Source of the DNA: Dipteris shenzhenensis
Taxonomy: Eukaryota; Polypodiophyta; Polypodiopsida; Gleicheniales
NCBI GenBank assembly: GCA_047967505.1
Contig: CM106539.1
DNA: 64,000 bases
Strand: one strand, 5' to 3'
Positions within the stretch are counted from its first letter, which is position 1. Each line of letters starts with the position of its first letter. A program made the position numbers and the translations under genes. Of the stretch, positions 1-12,381 are shown piece after piece. A model generated the notes under the pieces. That model was not told the DNA's origin. It was given only the letters and a program-made list of their open reading frames with translations, and searched no databases.

Positions 1-138
1 CCCCTTATTTTGATGTGATTTTGAAGACAAACTTTAGAAGGCCCAGTCATCATCAATGTCTGAGCTTGGATCGTCGACACAGAGATTCGCTCTATGCACA
101 GTCTCTTTCTTCACTTTCTCCTTGGAAGCTTCATCATC

Positions 139-405
139 TCATTTCTTGAAGTAGAAGCCATCAGTGTGACCTGATCTCTTACAGTAATCACAGTTTAGTT
201 GCCTCCGATCACCCTTGTTTGCTCCCTTCCTTTTATCAATTGTAGCATATACATGTAATTCCTCTTCTGTGTTGGAAACTTGACGACGCTGTTCATCTAG
301 TAGGGTGGCGATCATCTCATGGAGTGAGATAGTTGCGTTAACTCGAAGTATTTTAACCATATCATTATACGTTGGAGGGAGGATCGATAGTAGAACAGCT
401 TTGGA
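139..405 (-). pseudogene. Ty1/copia gag fragment with zinc knuckle
   Basis: Read on the minus strand this is the C-terminal half of a copia gag polyprotein, which packages retroelement RNA. The open frame from about 405 down contains LLSILPPTYNDM, typical of the UBN2-type gag domain, then SLHEMIATLLDEQRR, then a knuckle starting CDYCKRSGH. The fourth zinc ligand, expected to be Cys, is aromatic here, so the knuckle is degenerate. The frame ends at a stop right after the knuckle and no protease or integrase follows before the window edge. Its PBS and LTR lie just to the right, in the order expected for a minus-strand element. Confidence 0.7.
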
Positions 406-506
406 ATCATCGTCATCACATACAATTCAAATGCTCACCCAGAGTACTTAGCTTCGTTGATTCTCTCTTAGTCTCCATTCCTAGATCCGGTGGCTTTGAT
501 ACCAAC

Positions 507-1181
507 TGTGAAAGATTATTCTACCTCTACAAGCGCATATGCAAAGAAAGCATTAACAAGAAGAACTTGACGTGAAGAAGAAAAACACTTTATTGTCAGA
601 CCGAAGTCTCATTACAACCATCTTGAGTCCTCCTCATCCCTACGGGGCTTGTTGGAGGACGATGAGCTACACACCTTCCACACACACACCTACAATTATT
701 ATCTAATGAGCTTCTTCACCGAATACAAAGCATCGAACCATAATAACGCTGGAGTAGATCCGCATAGTTTGCTGCCAACCGAGAGATTCTAGGAGAGGAG
801 CTTAGCTCAGTGATGAGCTCTACTCTCAGAGAATTGCACCATCTCCAAAGTGAGCAGAAATTACGGGTGTTGCCAGCTTCATGCACACTTCAAGACCGCC
901 ACGTAGTGTCCATGTAAAGAGTTGATCACACCCATGCTCACGTGAGGTTTGCTCTCCTCCAACAAGAAGATCACTCAAGATAGGAGCCAACACTTAAGGA
1001 TGGTTTAGCTATCAGCCTTCATAACATGGAAGGCTAGGAATGATCCACACCATACAAGGGGGGTGACCACCCGATATTTAGAATCAAGTCCCTTTCCAAA
1101 TCCTTTTTATGATGTATACCAACCAATCAAGCTGATGTAGATTTAAACCCCTTTAGTGACCTAGATGTACTAATCTCAACA
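507..1181 (-). repeat. copia LTR with PBS on one side and polypurine tract on the other
   Basis: On the plus strand the segment begins TGTGAAAG and ends CTCAACA, giving the TG...CA ends of an LTR. On its left (493-504) is the complement of a primer binding site, TGGTATCAAAGC on the minus strand. On its right (1182-1192) is the complement of a polypurine tract, GAGGGGGAGT. Both internal-side signals flank one LTR, so it is either shared by two tandem elements or left by recombination between them. A diverged copy of its right part recurs at 9108-9351. Confidence 0.65.
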
Positions 1182-1439
1182 CTCCCCCTCAATATGAAGG
1201 TAGAGTGTTGCACGGACATCAGGTGCTAAAAGATGGAAAAAGCCTTTATCAGTAACATGCTTTATTACAAGGTTTTGGATTATTGCGGAGACATGGTATT
1301 AACTCCATAATGAGGGTAGTGTATTGATTACAATGTGAGTCTATGTTGTTGCTTCACCTTCTTGAAATTATTATGCATTGCACTTTGGTCATTCTCACAC
1401 AATGACCAACAAGTCTGTCATCCTCGCTGAAGTAATATG
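1182..1439 (-). other. remnant 3' internal sequence of a copia element; no gene
   Basis: This lies upstream, on the minus strand, of the polypurine tract abutting the 507-1181 LTR. I see no conserved polymerase motif in it. It is probably untranslated or decayed internal sequence of the second element sharing that LTR. Confidence 0.35.
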
Positions 1440-2533
1440 TGTTGGCTTAGGGTTGGTCACCTCCCACACCTGTGAGCCCCCATATGAGGAGTGCATTGGG
1501 GGGCTGGACCATAGAATGATAGGATGGGACATGGGGCTGCCAGGTGGGCAGCACATGGACTGCCATGTGGGCAGAGAGAGGCCAATTGTGTGGCAGAGGA
1601 GATCCCCTATTTGAGGGCAGATCTGGCAGAGAAGGTTCCAGAGGCTGTCCATACTTGGAGAGGACAGAATTGCACAGGAAACTAGCAAGCAAGGGCTGCG
1701 TGGCCAGCTGCGTATGGATCAGTACGGAGCTGACACGTGGCTGTATACTAGGGCTGAAGAGAGGCGGAATCTGTAAGAAACAAAGGCACAGCAAGAGTCA
1801 GCTCTATGGTAGGGTTTTTGGGCAGGATAGGGGCACAAGTAGGCCCCCAACAGCCTGGGCTAGTGGCTGGATGCCACGTGGCCAGCAGGGCAGCAAGAAC
1901 CTGCAAGAGAGGACCCTCCCTCTCCAGTCTGCTGGTAGGGAGACTTGAGTACACTGGCAGGAACTAGCCAGTTAGCTATTTTGGGGGCAATCAGCCCCTA
2001 TGAAAGGGGGCACTAGGGCCTCCATTGGCATCACTTGAATCAGCAATCCAAGAGCAGGAAGGAGCAGCAGGAGGACCATCCTTGGGCCTATACTTAGGAG
2101 GTGAAGGAGACCTGCAAGGGCTGCAGACTTAGCGCAAGGTGCTGCCCACCTAGGCTGGCTATCCGCACAACAAGGTGGGATCGATCACTGGACAGAGAGT
2201 CTACATAAGCTTAGAGGAGCACGTGGGCTTAGAGATCTAGAGGTGCTAGGCATATGGTAGTAGGACATTTTGGTAAGATCAGAGGACCATAGCTTGGTGG
2301 AACTCCACATATCCTTTTCTATTGTTTCCAGTTTGTGGATGGACGAAAATAAATAAGTGTTGCTTCTATATTTGTCATTTATGTACTGTTTATTCTGGTT
2401 TGCACACACACATGAATGGTTGTGAAGTACACACAGCTAATGAAGAGTGAAACACTTCGGTGTGTAATTCCTGGGCTTCTCTATCAGTCTTCCGCTGCGG
2501 GATACCCTGTGGTGGGATTTTCATTTTCTAACA
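1440..2533 (+). repeat. copia 5' LTR followed by primer binding site
   Basis: The segment begins TGTTGGC and ends CTAACA. Immediately after it, at 2534-2545, is TGGTATCAGAGC, complementary to the 3' end of initiator tRNA-Met. A copia gag remnant follows in the same orientation. A diverged copy in opposite orientation lies at 16359-17387: both share the outer edge with a GCCCCCATATGAGGAG block, and a region ending in a CTGTCCAG-type segment near the other edge. Short frames inside, up to 134 codons, have no recognisable domain. Confidence 0.7.
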
Positions 2534-2749
2534 TGGTATCAGAGCTTTTGTGGAAGTTTAGGGAAGTGGAGCTTGAAGGCAAGGACCTTGCTCAAGGACG
2601 ACCTTGTTAGGGGAATTAGCTTCCACGTCTAAAGCATTGTACCCAGGAGGGAGGCTAAGTTTCAGGCAGGTGGTGTTCGAAGGATTGTACCATGGAGGCT
2701 CAGGTTCAGGCAGATGTATGACACTCTAAATTCTTTACCTCATTAAGTT

Positions 2750-3737
2750 CATTATCATGGCCGACAGATATCGTATCATTATTTGGTGAAACGGGCAAGC
2801 TCGATGGGACCAATTATTCATAATGGAAAATGAAGGTTTGGAGTCACGTAGTGCTGAGAGAGTCGTAAGGGAACTCGACGGAGACAAAGCTTTTGCCTCA
2901 GGCCACTGTAATACATCAACTACAGAAACACTGACAACACTCACGGATCTTGTTTTTGTGAGAGCATGGGAGATTCGGGATGTAGAAGCCTTGGCTAACA
3001 TTGTGGGTACAACGATTATAGATGGCGAACTCTTCTTTTGAGGCTTGGACAACATTGAGGGACATTTTTGAGCTCAACAACGAGGTGAGAATCTTGGACC
3101 TCGAGACGGAGCTGTACATCATGAGGATGGATGAATGGGCATCGATACAGGAACACATCACCAAGGTGGTTCGGGATCAGTTGGCGGTAGTTGGTTCAAG
3201 ATCTAGCTCGATCAAGATGGCAAGGCTAATGCTGGGAATGCTCCTCTGGAGCTACAATGGTTTTGTTACTACGATGATTGCAGGGTAGAGGGCGGCACCG
3301 TTGACTTTTGAGGAGCCGGTTTCATTGTTGCTGTAACAAGGAGATCGCGGCAAAAAGTACGAAGGTATTGATAAGGATGACAAGGACCTAGTAGCTCAGG
3401 ATAGGGGCAAAGGCAAGGGCAAGGGGTAAGCCTTGCAAAGGCATGCCCAAGGACAAATCTAATTAAGGAGAGGACTCTTCAGATGAAGACAACAAGAAGA
3501 GAGAGAAAGAAATGAAGTGTGTGATGAGCGAGGTCATTTTGTGAAGGATTGCAAAAAGAAGATGGCTGATTTGAAGAAGCAGGGTGTAAGCTTAGAGTCA
3601 GAGGAGTTAGCTCAGTTGGTGGTCACAGAGCAACTTTTCTTAGTGGCATCTTTGAGTGCCGTTGCGATTAGGTATATGGACCTGGGTGTTATTTGCAGGA
3701 TGTCCGACATTGAGGATTGGTCAGAAGAGGAGTTATG
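2750..3737 (+). pseudogene. decayed Ty1/copia gag
   Basis: Three plus-strand pieces in shifting frames read as a copia gag protein. The first, near 2790-2830, contains LDGTNYS followed by a stop and WKMK, the usual gag N-terminus. The second, 3022-3288, contains AWTTLRDIFE, MRMDEWASIQEHITK and YNGFVTTM, the body of the UBN2 domain. The third, from about 3517, contains CDERGHFVKDC, part of a CCHC knuckle. In-frame stops and at least two frameshifts make it non-functional. It follows its own LTR and PBS (1440-2545). No protease, integrase or polymerase follows: at about 3730 the sequence passes into an unrelated tandem duplication. Confidence 0.75.
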
Positions 3738-4819
3738 GGGCCATTTGGGTACTTGGTTGGTGTTGCTGACACAGAGGGGCCTCTTTGACAAGAGTGTAGG
3801 ACTCAGGGTTAGACGGACGCTGTGACTGAAACTGGCCTCTAATCACTCAGAGGGCAGTGGAACTAAACCTTTAATCACTTGAGCACTTATTTACAGCTCA
3901 CAAAGCATATATTACAACCATTAACCATTGCATGATCACCATTTGGCATTTACCCATTTGTTCACAAACAAAACCACTGAAAAAGGAATGGAGGCTAGAA
4001 TGCCCCTGCTCAACAAACATAGACAAGTGCACCTGATTGGCCCCAAACACCGTGGTGCCCCTTTCGGTATTTATTTATATTTCACAGTGAAATGATTACA
4101 AGTTGCATCTGGGAGACCTTCCCTGCAGAGCACGCAGCCCCAATTCACTGAGCCTTTGCAAGGCTTTCAAGCATAGAACACGATTACATAAGTGCACTTA
4201 ACCCATAGGCTCAATCCAAAGGCATTCTCTTTTCTGAGTGCAATTTCATTGGCTGTCCAGATGCAATCACACTGCACCCTAGCTGCACTCTCTTTGAGTG
4301 GTTTCCAGATGGCATTCACAAAGATTTTCAAAGCTCCAAAATAAAATCAGCAAAGTATCCAACCAAAGAATGATTCTTGTAGCACTGCCTGGGCACTTGT
4401 GAATCAAGAAAGAGGCGGCACACGAGACCAACCAATAGCTTATGGAAAAAAGAAATTGCAGTAGCAAAATCACAACTCACCAAGCCCTGAAAACTCGAAC
4501 CAAGTCCTCAATCGCCAAGAGGACATAGTAGCCAATGCCCAACTGCATTCTCAGCCAAAGAGGAGTGCAAAGGCATGAAGAAAGAGCATTTACAAGAGCC
4601 GACCTTCAAGAATTCCACTGAAAAATGCGAAAAGAAGCACTTCTGTCACGAAGAAGTGGGAGTTTTTGGGCTCAAAAGAAGCGTGCTTCAGAGAGGAATG
4701 CATTGAGAAGGTTTTGGAGAAGTTTCATCGCCGGAAAGTCCTCCAAAACTGAGAAAAACCAGTCAACCAGCGCGTGGGACCACTCGAAATTCAACAGAAA
4801 GCTGTAGCTTTGCAAGAGG
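3728..4819. repeat. 1.1-kb tandem duplication, unit 1
   Basis: This unit begins with a GGGGCCATTTGGGTACTTGG-type junction that recurs at about 4830. The two copies agree closely through the GGCCTCTTTGACA block (3779 and 4871) and again through CCTTTGCAAGGCTTTCAAGC (4154 and 6673). A 60-codon plus-strand frame at 4625-4807 is preserved in the second copy (7144-7326) with few changes, but it resembles no family I know and may simply reflect recent duplication. Confidence 0.75.
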
Positions 4820-7339
4820 AGAGGAGTCATGGGGCCATCTGGGTACTTGGCTGGTGTTGCTGACACAGAGGGGCCTCTTTGACAAAAGTGTAGGACTCAG
4901 GGTTAGACGGAGGCTGTGACTGAAACTGGCCTCTAATCACTTAGAGGGCAGTGGAACTAAACCTTTAATCACTTCAGCACTTATTTACAGCTCACAAAGC
5001 ATATATTACAACCATTAACCATTGCATGATCACCATTTGGCATTTACCCATTTGTTCACAAACAAAACCACTGAAAAAGGGATGGAGGCTAGAATGCCCC
5101 TGCTTAACAAACATAGACAAGTGCACCTGATTGGCCCCAAACACCGTGGCGCCCCTTTCGGTATTTATTTATATTTCACAGTGAAATGATTACAAGTTGC
5201 ATCTGGGAGACCTTCCCTGCAACTGAGCACGCAGCCCCAATTCACTGAGCCTTTTGTGAGAGAATGGAGAGTGAGAGAGAGCAAGAGAGTGAGAGCTGAA
5301 AGCTTAGTTGCAATAGAAGAGTGTGTAGAGTACAACTCAAAAGAAAAAAGATAAGGTTTTGTCCTAGTGACAAAACCTTAGTAGTCACTAACCATAGTTA
5401 CTGAACTAACTGCGGTTAGGGAAAAACCTCTTAAAGAAGGGAAAAGTGCCCCTAACTAGCTTACTAAATTACATTGGTCACTGCAGTGCCAATGTCATGT
5501 ACAAGGCTGATCAATCACCAAACGGATATAAGTTCAGGGCACTGCGAAATGCCACAAACTTGTCACGTGGTAGTGCTTTGGTGAAAATATCTAAAGCCCC
5601 AAATTTTAGACCAAATTTGTAGATCTATTTGCAATGTTTGCTTTGCAAGTAACCTGTGAACCTGAAAATACCTCAAATTTGTGAAGTAGATCTTGCAATT
5701 TGATTGCAATGTCTGCAACAAACAAAATGCCCCAAATGTACTCCCAAAGACTGAGTCAAACAATCGCTGTCTGCAAAATGTGCTTGCCAAAGATCACCTG
5801 CAGATGAAGGAAACCCTATACGGATCTGCAGGTACAGATCTGCCACATGTATGGATGTATGACAGAGTACTAATGACGCAGAACCGTACGGCGATGACAA
5901 GGGGCTGCAGGATGTACGGCGATAGCAAGCTGTGCTGAAATAGAACCTGTACGAAAACAGGTATGACTACCTATTGTACAGTGTGTACGCGCAGGTACGG
6001 CAATAGCAAGTACACATGTACAACGTTCGTACGGAAGGTGACGCAAGTACGGTTGCAACAGGTAGATCAAGATTGTACGTGCAGGTACAACGACGATTAC
6101 TTGCAACCGCGAAGGTAAGGCTGCAGGTGCGTGCGTGCAGTACTTTCTGAACGGTCAAGTGCAAGTACACTGGTACGGCATCAGCGCAGGTACGCAGAAT
6201 GTGCAGGGTACGACAGATACGGACTCAGCGCAGCTACGCAGGTACTAGAGTAGCGGATCCGTATGGACCTATACGGAACGTACGATGTTGTACGGATAGC
6301 TCGAGTTGTACGGACGGGTTGTTGATGCAGGAGCAAGAGCGATAGGAGAAGCAGGGCTGGGTGCTAGACCTCAACGGGGAAGTCGTAGGGAGCTGGATCT
6401 AATGCTCTGATACCAAATGTGAGAGAATGGAGAGTGAGAGAGAGCAAGAGAGTGAGAGCTGAAAGCTTAGTTGCAATAGAAGAGTGTGTAGAGTACAACT
6501 CAAAAGAAAAAAGATAAGGTTTTGTCCTAGTGACAAAACCTTAGTAGTCACTAACCATAGTTAGTGAACTAACTGCGGTTAGGGGGAAAAACCTCTTAAA
6601 GAGGGAAAAGTGCCCCTAACTAGCTTATTAAATTACATTGGTCACTGCTGAATTATATCTATAATTCTAACACCTTTGCAAGGCTTTCAAGCCTAGAACA
6701 CGATCACATAAGTGCACTTAACCCATAGGCTCAATCCAAAGGCATTCTCTTTTCCGAGTGCAATTTCATTGGCTGTTCAGATGCAATCACACTGCACCCC
6801 AGCTGCACTCTCTTTGAGTGGTTTCGAGCTGGCATTCACAAAGCTTTTCAAAGCTCCAAAATAAAATCAGCAAAGTATCCAACCAAAGAATGATTCCTGT
6901 AGCACTGCCTGGGCACTTGTGAATCAAGAAAGAGGCGGCACACGAGACCAACCAATAGCTTATGGCAAAAGAAATTGCAGCAGTAAAATCACAACTCACC
7001 AAGCCCTGAAAACTCGAACTAAGTCCTCAATCGCCAAGAGGACATAGTAGCCAATGCCCAATTGCATTCTTAGCCAAAGAGGAGTGCAAAGGCATGAAGA
7101 AAGAGCATTTACAAGAGCTGACCAGCAAGAATTTCACTGAAAAATGCAAAAAGAAGCACTTTTGTCGCAAAGAAGTGGAAGTTCTAGGGCTCAAAAGAAG
7201 CGTGCTTCAGAGAGGAATGCATTGAGAAGGTTTTGGAGAAGTTTCATCGCCGGAAAGTCCTCCAAAACTGAGAAAAACCAGTCAACCAGCACGTGGGACC
7301 ACTCGAAATTCAATAGAAAGCTGTAGCTTTGCAAGAGGA
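4820..7339. repeat. 1.1-kb tandem duplication, unit 2, split by an LTR element
   Basis: The second copy runs 4820-5254 and resumes at 6673-7339. The interruption is the LTR element at 5255-6672 with its target duplication. Removing it gives a unit almost the same length as unit 1. Both units end in the same CTTTGCAAGAGGAGAGG sequence. Confidence 0.75.
5255..6672 (-). mobile_element. small copia-derived LTR element with 5-bp target duplication
   Basis: Two direct copies of a TGTGAGAGAATGG-leading LTR lie at 5255-about 5483 and 6418-6672; the right copy is full length and ends CTAACA, while the left copy stops short of the last ~26 bases. CCTTT occurs on both sides (5250-5254 and 6673-6677). 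A minus-strand primer binding site complementary to initiator tRNA-Met lies at 6403-6414, next to the right LTR. At 5500-5580 the minus strand reads DIFTKALPRDKF, the conserved C-terminal end of copia pol, so this is an internally deleted copia element. The rest of the interior has no coding and is dense in GTACGG-type motifs (5810-6330). Confidence 0.85.
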
Positions 7340-7344
7340 GAGGC

Positions 7345-9037
7345 CCAGGAGGCTGTTGTAGAAGCAAAAAGGTCCAGAAAAAGCCACATTTGCAAATTCG
7401 ACTAGTAAAAGAAGTGCTCAGCTCTGCCCGTTCTACCAAACGCAGGGAGGGAAAAGCATATCACTGCGAAGGGGAGGCAGAGAGGAAGCCATCGGCCAAA
7501 CGGAAGTCGAGGAATTCAAACGGGTGAGGAGTTATGAAGAAAAACGAAATTTAGATGAAGGAGACTGAAAAACCAGTCCAAAATCTCAACAAAGGGAGAA
7601 GATGAGAGAGAAAACCACACATGTGAAGTTTAGAAGGCCCAGGAAGGTCCAGGAATGGCATTTGTCCTGCAAATGCTCTCAAAAGCTTCCAAAAAACATT
7701 GCAGAATTTGCCAATGTCTGCAATGTCACTCAAAGTGAGTCCAAAATTGCTTGCAACAGTCCCAAAATGCTTGTACACTGCCAAATTGCATTAGAATGCT
7801 AAAAGCCCCAATTTCTTCAGGGAAATTGCATCCAAAAGAGGGCAAATTGCCTGAAAGCCCCAAAAATGCAAGCAATTGTTGTGTAAAGCAAAAAGCCCCA
7901 AATTTTTGCAAGAAATTGCAACTCAAAAAGGAGCAAATTGACTGAAAGCCCCAATTTGCAATTTATCTGCAAAAAGAACCAAATTCTACTGCCTATGTGC
8001 GCAAATGAGCACACCCTCAATCCCAAAATGCACTTGCTTGAATCCACGGCCAAACAATGGCTCACTGCACAAATGCCTGACAAAGATAAAAACACTTGCA
8101 AGATTCACCTGCAATGAGAACTCTCCAAATGACCAAGGCACCCTTGTTCAGAAAGACTAGAAATAGTACGGATGATCGTACTGTTGTATGAGCTAATACG
8201 CGCTGGTAGCGGAGCTATTGCAGGTACGTACGGAAGTACTGACGAGAGCAGTATGGACAGTGCATGGAACATGTTTACGGACTGATGCAAGTGTACGGCC
8301 AACTGTACGACGGTCTGCTATCAGCTGTATGATGGTCGTACAGCGAAGGTACGGCGCAGGTACCTGGTTGTCGGGGGTACAATGTCCGGTGGTAGCTGTT
8401 CAAAAGACAGCGCATGTATGGCGCTGTACTACAATGTACGGACTGCTCATGGGAGCAGTGTACAAGATGGCGACATCGCTACTCTGCAGTACGAACGACG
8501 GCGCTTGTACGGACGGGAGCTGAGAGCAGATTGGCGCTGGTATGAAATGCAGTACGATTGGAGCGACGCTGGGTGTACGAACGATTGCACTGGTACGGAA
8601 GTTGTTGGTACGAGAGCTGTACGGAACAACCAACTATGGCTGTATGGAATGATTCGGAGGTAGGTAGCTTCTCACGCTTGAGCTGAAGCTTGTGGGAGCT
8701 AGTCCAGAAAGCAAGAGCTCAGGATCTAAGAGCACTCTCACACACTGACAATGGCAGAAGTCCGGGGAGAAGTAGATGCTCTGATACCAAATGTTGGAAA
8801 CGAGAGAGTGAGAGAGCAGGAAGCAAGAGAGCTGAACGTAGTGCTTGCAATAGAAGAAGTGACTAATACAAGAAGTGGGATGGGTTTTGTCTAAGTGACA
8901 AAACCTTATCCTTCACTAACCGTAGTTAGTGAACTAACTGTGGTTAGGGGGAAATTCCTTTAAATGAGGGAAAAGTGCCCATAACCTACTTATTACATTA
9001 CATTGGTCACTGCTGAATTATAATAATAATTCTAACA
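7345..9037 (-). mobile_element. second copia-derived fragment of the same family, one LTR left
   Basis: An LTR at 8792-9037 (TGTTGGAAA...TTCTAACA) matches the LTR of the 5255-6672 element over most of its length, including the GACAAAACCTTA and TTACATTGGTCACTGCTGAA blocks. The minus-strand primer binding site is at 8778-8789. The interior again has AAAAGCCCCAAATT-type repeats (7800-7960) and a GTAC-rich stretch (8160-8660). No left LTR is present, so the element is truncated. Short frames in the GTAC-rich stretch are repeat artefacts. Confidence 0.65.
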
Positions 9038-9107
9038 GGATGGCGAAGCTATAAATGACAAGAAGGAAATAAAGAGGGAGAAGAGCAACCCGGATGATCT
9101 GATACCA

Positions 9108-9351
9108 GGTTATGAATCACACAATGTGGAAAAGGAGCGATGGAATATCACTCAAGATAAGAGCAAACACGTTAGGATAGTATCAGCTATCAGCCTTCAT
9201 AACACGGAAGGCTAGGAATGATCCCCACCGGTGACCACCCCCACCTAATAAATAAAACCAAGTCCCTATCCAAATCCTACCCATGATCTACACCAACCAA
9301 TCAAGCTGATGTAGATTTAAACCCCGCTAGTGACCTAGATGTACTAATCTG
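9108..9351 (-). repeat. partial LTR of the 507-1181 family
   Basis: From the ATCACTCAAGATA block to AGATGTACTAATCTGAACA this matches the right third of the LTR at 507-1181 with scattered changes and a small deletion. It is a truncated copy. A CTGATACCA sequence just to its left (9098-9106) is a possible remnant primer binding site. Confidence 0.65.
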
Positions 9352-9849
9352 AACACAACAAACCACATAAGATAGAAATAATTTATCACAATATTAGTAG
9401 GCAGCAGCATGGGTGAAAGCTTCACATGGTGAAATTTGCATGTTTGCTAATATGGTGGTATCTAGGTGAATTCAAGAACATATGCAAACTCATCCTCTGA
9501 AAACACAACATAATGTGCAGTTTCAATCTCATGAGAGTCACTCACAAGACAAATATCTATAATGAAATGTATCAAATACTAACTTTTGTAATCACAAGTT
9601 GAATGCGAAAATTTGTAAAAGCACGATTACTTGTCTGCAAATGATAGAGGATGATCTATGAGCTGACAAACATCTCACTTCAAATGATGATCGATGATTT
9701 GACATTGAGAACTGCAAACAACAATCTTCAAGCTGACAAACAGCTTGCTTCAAATGATGATTGACGATCTATAAGTGGCAATGCCTTTTGCAAACGATTT
9801 AGTGCTTCCACTCGTTGCCTTACATTGTGCTTATACGGTTGCACACAAT
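9352..9849. other. no gene seen
   Basis: AT-rich sequence containing two short imperfect repeats around CTGACAAACA...TTCAAATGATGAT (9660-9770). I see no coding frame or recognised element. Confidence 0.4.
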
Positions 9850-10326
9850 TGTGCTACCCAACTAGGCTTGCACTTAGCTTAGCTGTTACGATCTGTGACA
9901 TATTCCTTTCTCTATATCTAGACTTATGGATGGCTTGATGAATGGACACTTGTGGAAGGGTATGCCCTTTCGACGGGACACTTCCTACGAGGCACAACCC
10001 TTGCCCTTTCGACGGGACACTTCCTATGAGGCACAACTCTTCACAAGAGACATTCTATTGAAGAGACATTCCTATTGTAATGTACCCTCTCATCAAGGGT
10101 CACACCCTTCACAAGGGGTACACACCTCTTCATGCACATACACTTTGGAGTACACACCTTTTCATGTGTGACTCTTCACTCTCTAGAGAGGCCCAATTGT
10201 ATGGATGACACTACAGCTACACTACAGACATTCAAGCAATACAATTATTCCTTGTTCTCTGCTATTTCAGTCTCCTTTCTGTTCCTTAGCACATTTCTAA
10301 ACATAGTAAATCTAGGATTTCTTACA
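9850..10326 (+). repeat. probable 5' LTR of the gypsy element, left edge uncertain
   Basis: The right edge is set by CTTACA at 10321-10326 followed by TGGTATCAGAGC at 10328-10339, the primer binding site. Inside is a tandem duplication of about 41 bp around CCTTTCGACGGGACACTTCC (9966-10045). No 3' LTR is present in the window to fix the left end. Confidence 0.5.
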
Positions 10327-10339
10327 GTGGTATCAGAGC

Positions 10340-12381
10340 AAATTTCGCTCCTGCCTATAGGAAATGCCGTCCACCTTCTAGCGCCGATCTGATATATCTT
10401 TTTCCGCTAGAAAGATTCGTGCACATTGTGCATGGAAGAGATGGAGAGAATGAGCGTAAAATTTTTTAGCGGCAACCCTGCCTAAAGTCATCAATGGCCT
10501 CTCCATCTCCCACACATCACAAGTTGATGTGAATGGACACGACAAAAATCGTGTCTTTTCATGTGCTTGGGCTGTCCCAAAACCAAGGGACGCATCTTTT
10601 CCACCATCGGACACACCTTTTGATGAAGAGTTTTGACTCCTCACCCAAGGGACACACCCCATCGTGGAAAAAAGGACACACCTCTTCGTGTGGGGACACC
10701 CCTTTTAAAAACAGGGTCACACCCCTTCATGAAAAGGTACACCTATTCCAAGGGTCACACCCCTTTGAATAGGCACACCTTTTGGCACCAAGCACTTATA
10801 AAAAGGGTACCTAGAGGGGTTAAAAAGAAAAACCCAACCCCAAACCTTAGGTCTACCCTAGATTACCCAAGGGTCAACTAAACCTACCCTTTAATTTTTG
10901 GGGCGACCACCCAACGTAGGCAGCCCAAATGAAAAAAGGGAGCACCTTTTCAATGCCCATGCAGATTTACATCATTTTGCTCAGCCTACCTGCGCAGCCC
11001 CTAGCCATTTCGCTGCCCTGCTCCCCTCGCCATGTGCAGTCTTAGCCTCGCCAGTTTTCCGGCCTTGTTTCCTACCAGCCTGCAGCGTGAAAACAGTGCC
11101 AGCCAGCCTTTTCCGCCGCAAATCAACCTGCAGCCTTGGAAGCTCGCCATTTCTGCCGCGATCCAGCCTGCAACCAGTTTTCGCCATTGACAGCCTGCCG
11201 CCCCCCCTTCTGTTTCGCCAGTCTTTCCTGACATCAGCAGCCTGGTGCGCCAGCCCCTATCACGATCTAGAATTGGGTGCCTTGCAGCCTGTCGCACCAT
11301 AGACAACCTGCCCCTTTGTGGCGCTACATTTTCCTGCGAGATCAGCAGCAGTTTCAGCGTCCTATCGCGATGAAGACAGCCTGTTAAATGCCAGGCCCAG
11401 ATCTGCTCCTCGCCACCCATTGCAACATGGACCTCCGGACAGAAATCTGCAGGCCTTTTCTACGCAACAAATTGGCAGATTAAATCATTGCCAGGTGGAG
11501 TCTTTCCATTCTACTTCTAAGGATTCTCTTGTCATTATCAAATTACAGCAAATGAAAGACGCTTCCTTAAAGCATGGAAACCCCTGGTAATTCACCCGGC
11601 ATTTCAAGGATACCTCAGGCATCATCTACTAGACAATATCGTGTTCAGATTGCACAACCAGCCCATTTCGGAGCTTTTGCATCGTGGGTTTTCTGTGTCA
11701 CGTGCCCTCCTAGTGATTTGGACCACATCCTATACCTTCTGCGTGAGGCACCTCAGTTACATTACTTCCTCAGCATAGTACAGGTTGTGTTCCACGAGAC
11801 ATGAAGATACCTAGAACCCGATATTCCTCAAGAGTTTGCTGTCCATCTTTGGAGAGAATTTTACCCCTCACCTTCGGCATCTCCAGGATACTCTCCACCT
11901 CCTTCAGCTCCCATATATCCTCCTATACAGGTTGTACCTTCCCCACGACAGTATTTACACTCCGAGGGCACTCCTTCTCCTGGATATCCTCCACTTCCGA
12001 CAGCAGCTCCTTATTCCTTCTCAGATCCGTGGACTCTGCAACCTACTCCTGTTCTCTCACGAGCAGTAACACCACTTTCGGCATCACCAGTGTTACCTCA
12101 GACAGGACCTCCTTTTACAGACTTCCACGGGTGGTTCCATCTTGCCTCACCTGCCCCCTCCAACATGAGCAACCTCAGGGAGCAGCCCGAATCCTCTTCC
12201 AGGACAAACTAGAGCGCAAGTTCGTGCTTTTCTCACAGGGATCTCCGATATGTCGCAACGCTCGCGTGAAGCCTCTCCAGAGATCAAAGACTCAAGTCCA
12301 AAAAAGACCCCTGAAGTCAACGTACAAGGCGAAACACTACTGTAACTTCAAATTTTCCAGCTTCAGGACAGCATCTCCGAC
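10340..12381 (+). other. gypsy untranslated leader, no gene seen
   Basis: Between the primer binding site and gag is 2 kb with no recognisable protein domain. It carries many short GGACACACC/GGTCACACC repeats (10600-10790) resembling the LTR, and a C-rich stretch (10970-11300). Frames here, up to 214 codons, have biased composition and no motifs. A long leader fits a large plant gypsy element. Confidence 0.5.

Noticed and set aside
4625-4807. 60-codon frame kept in both tandem units
   Set aside because: Conservation is explained by duplication; no family match, so not called as a gene.
8218-8663. Overlapping frames of 77-101 codons on both strands
   Set aside because: Products of the GTACGG-rich repeat region.
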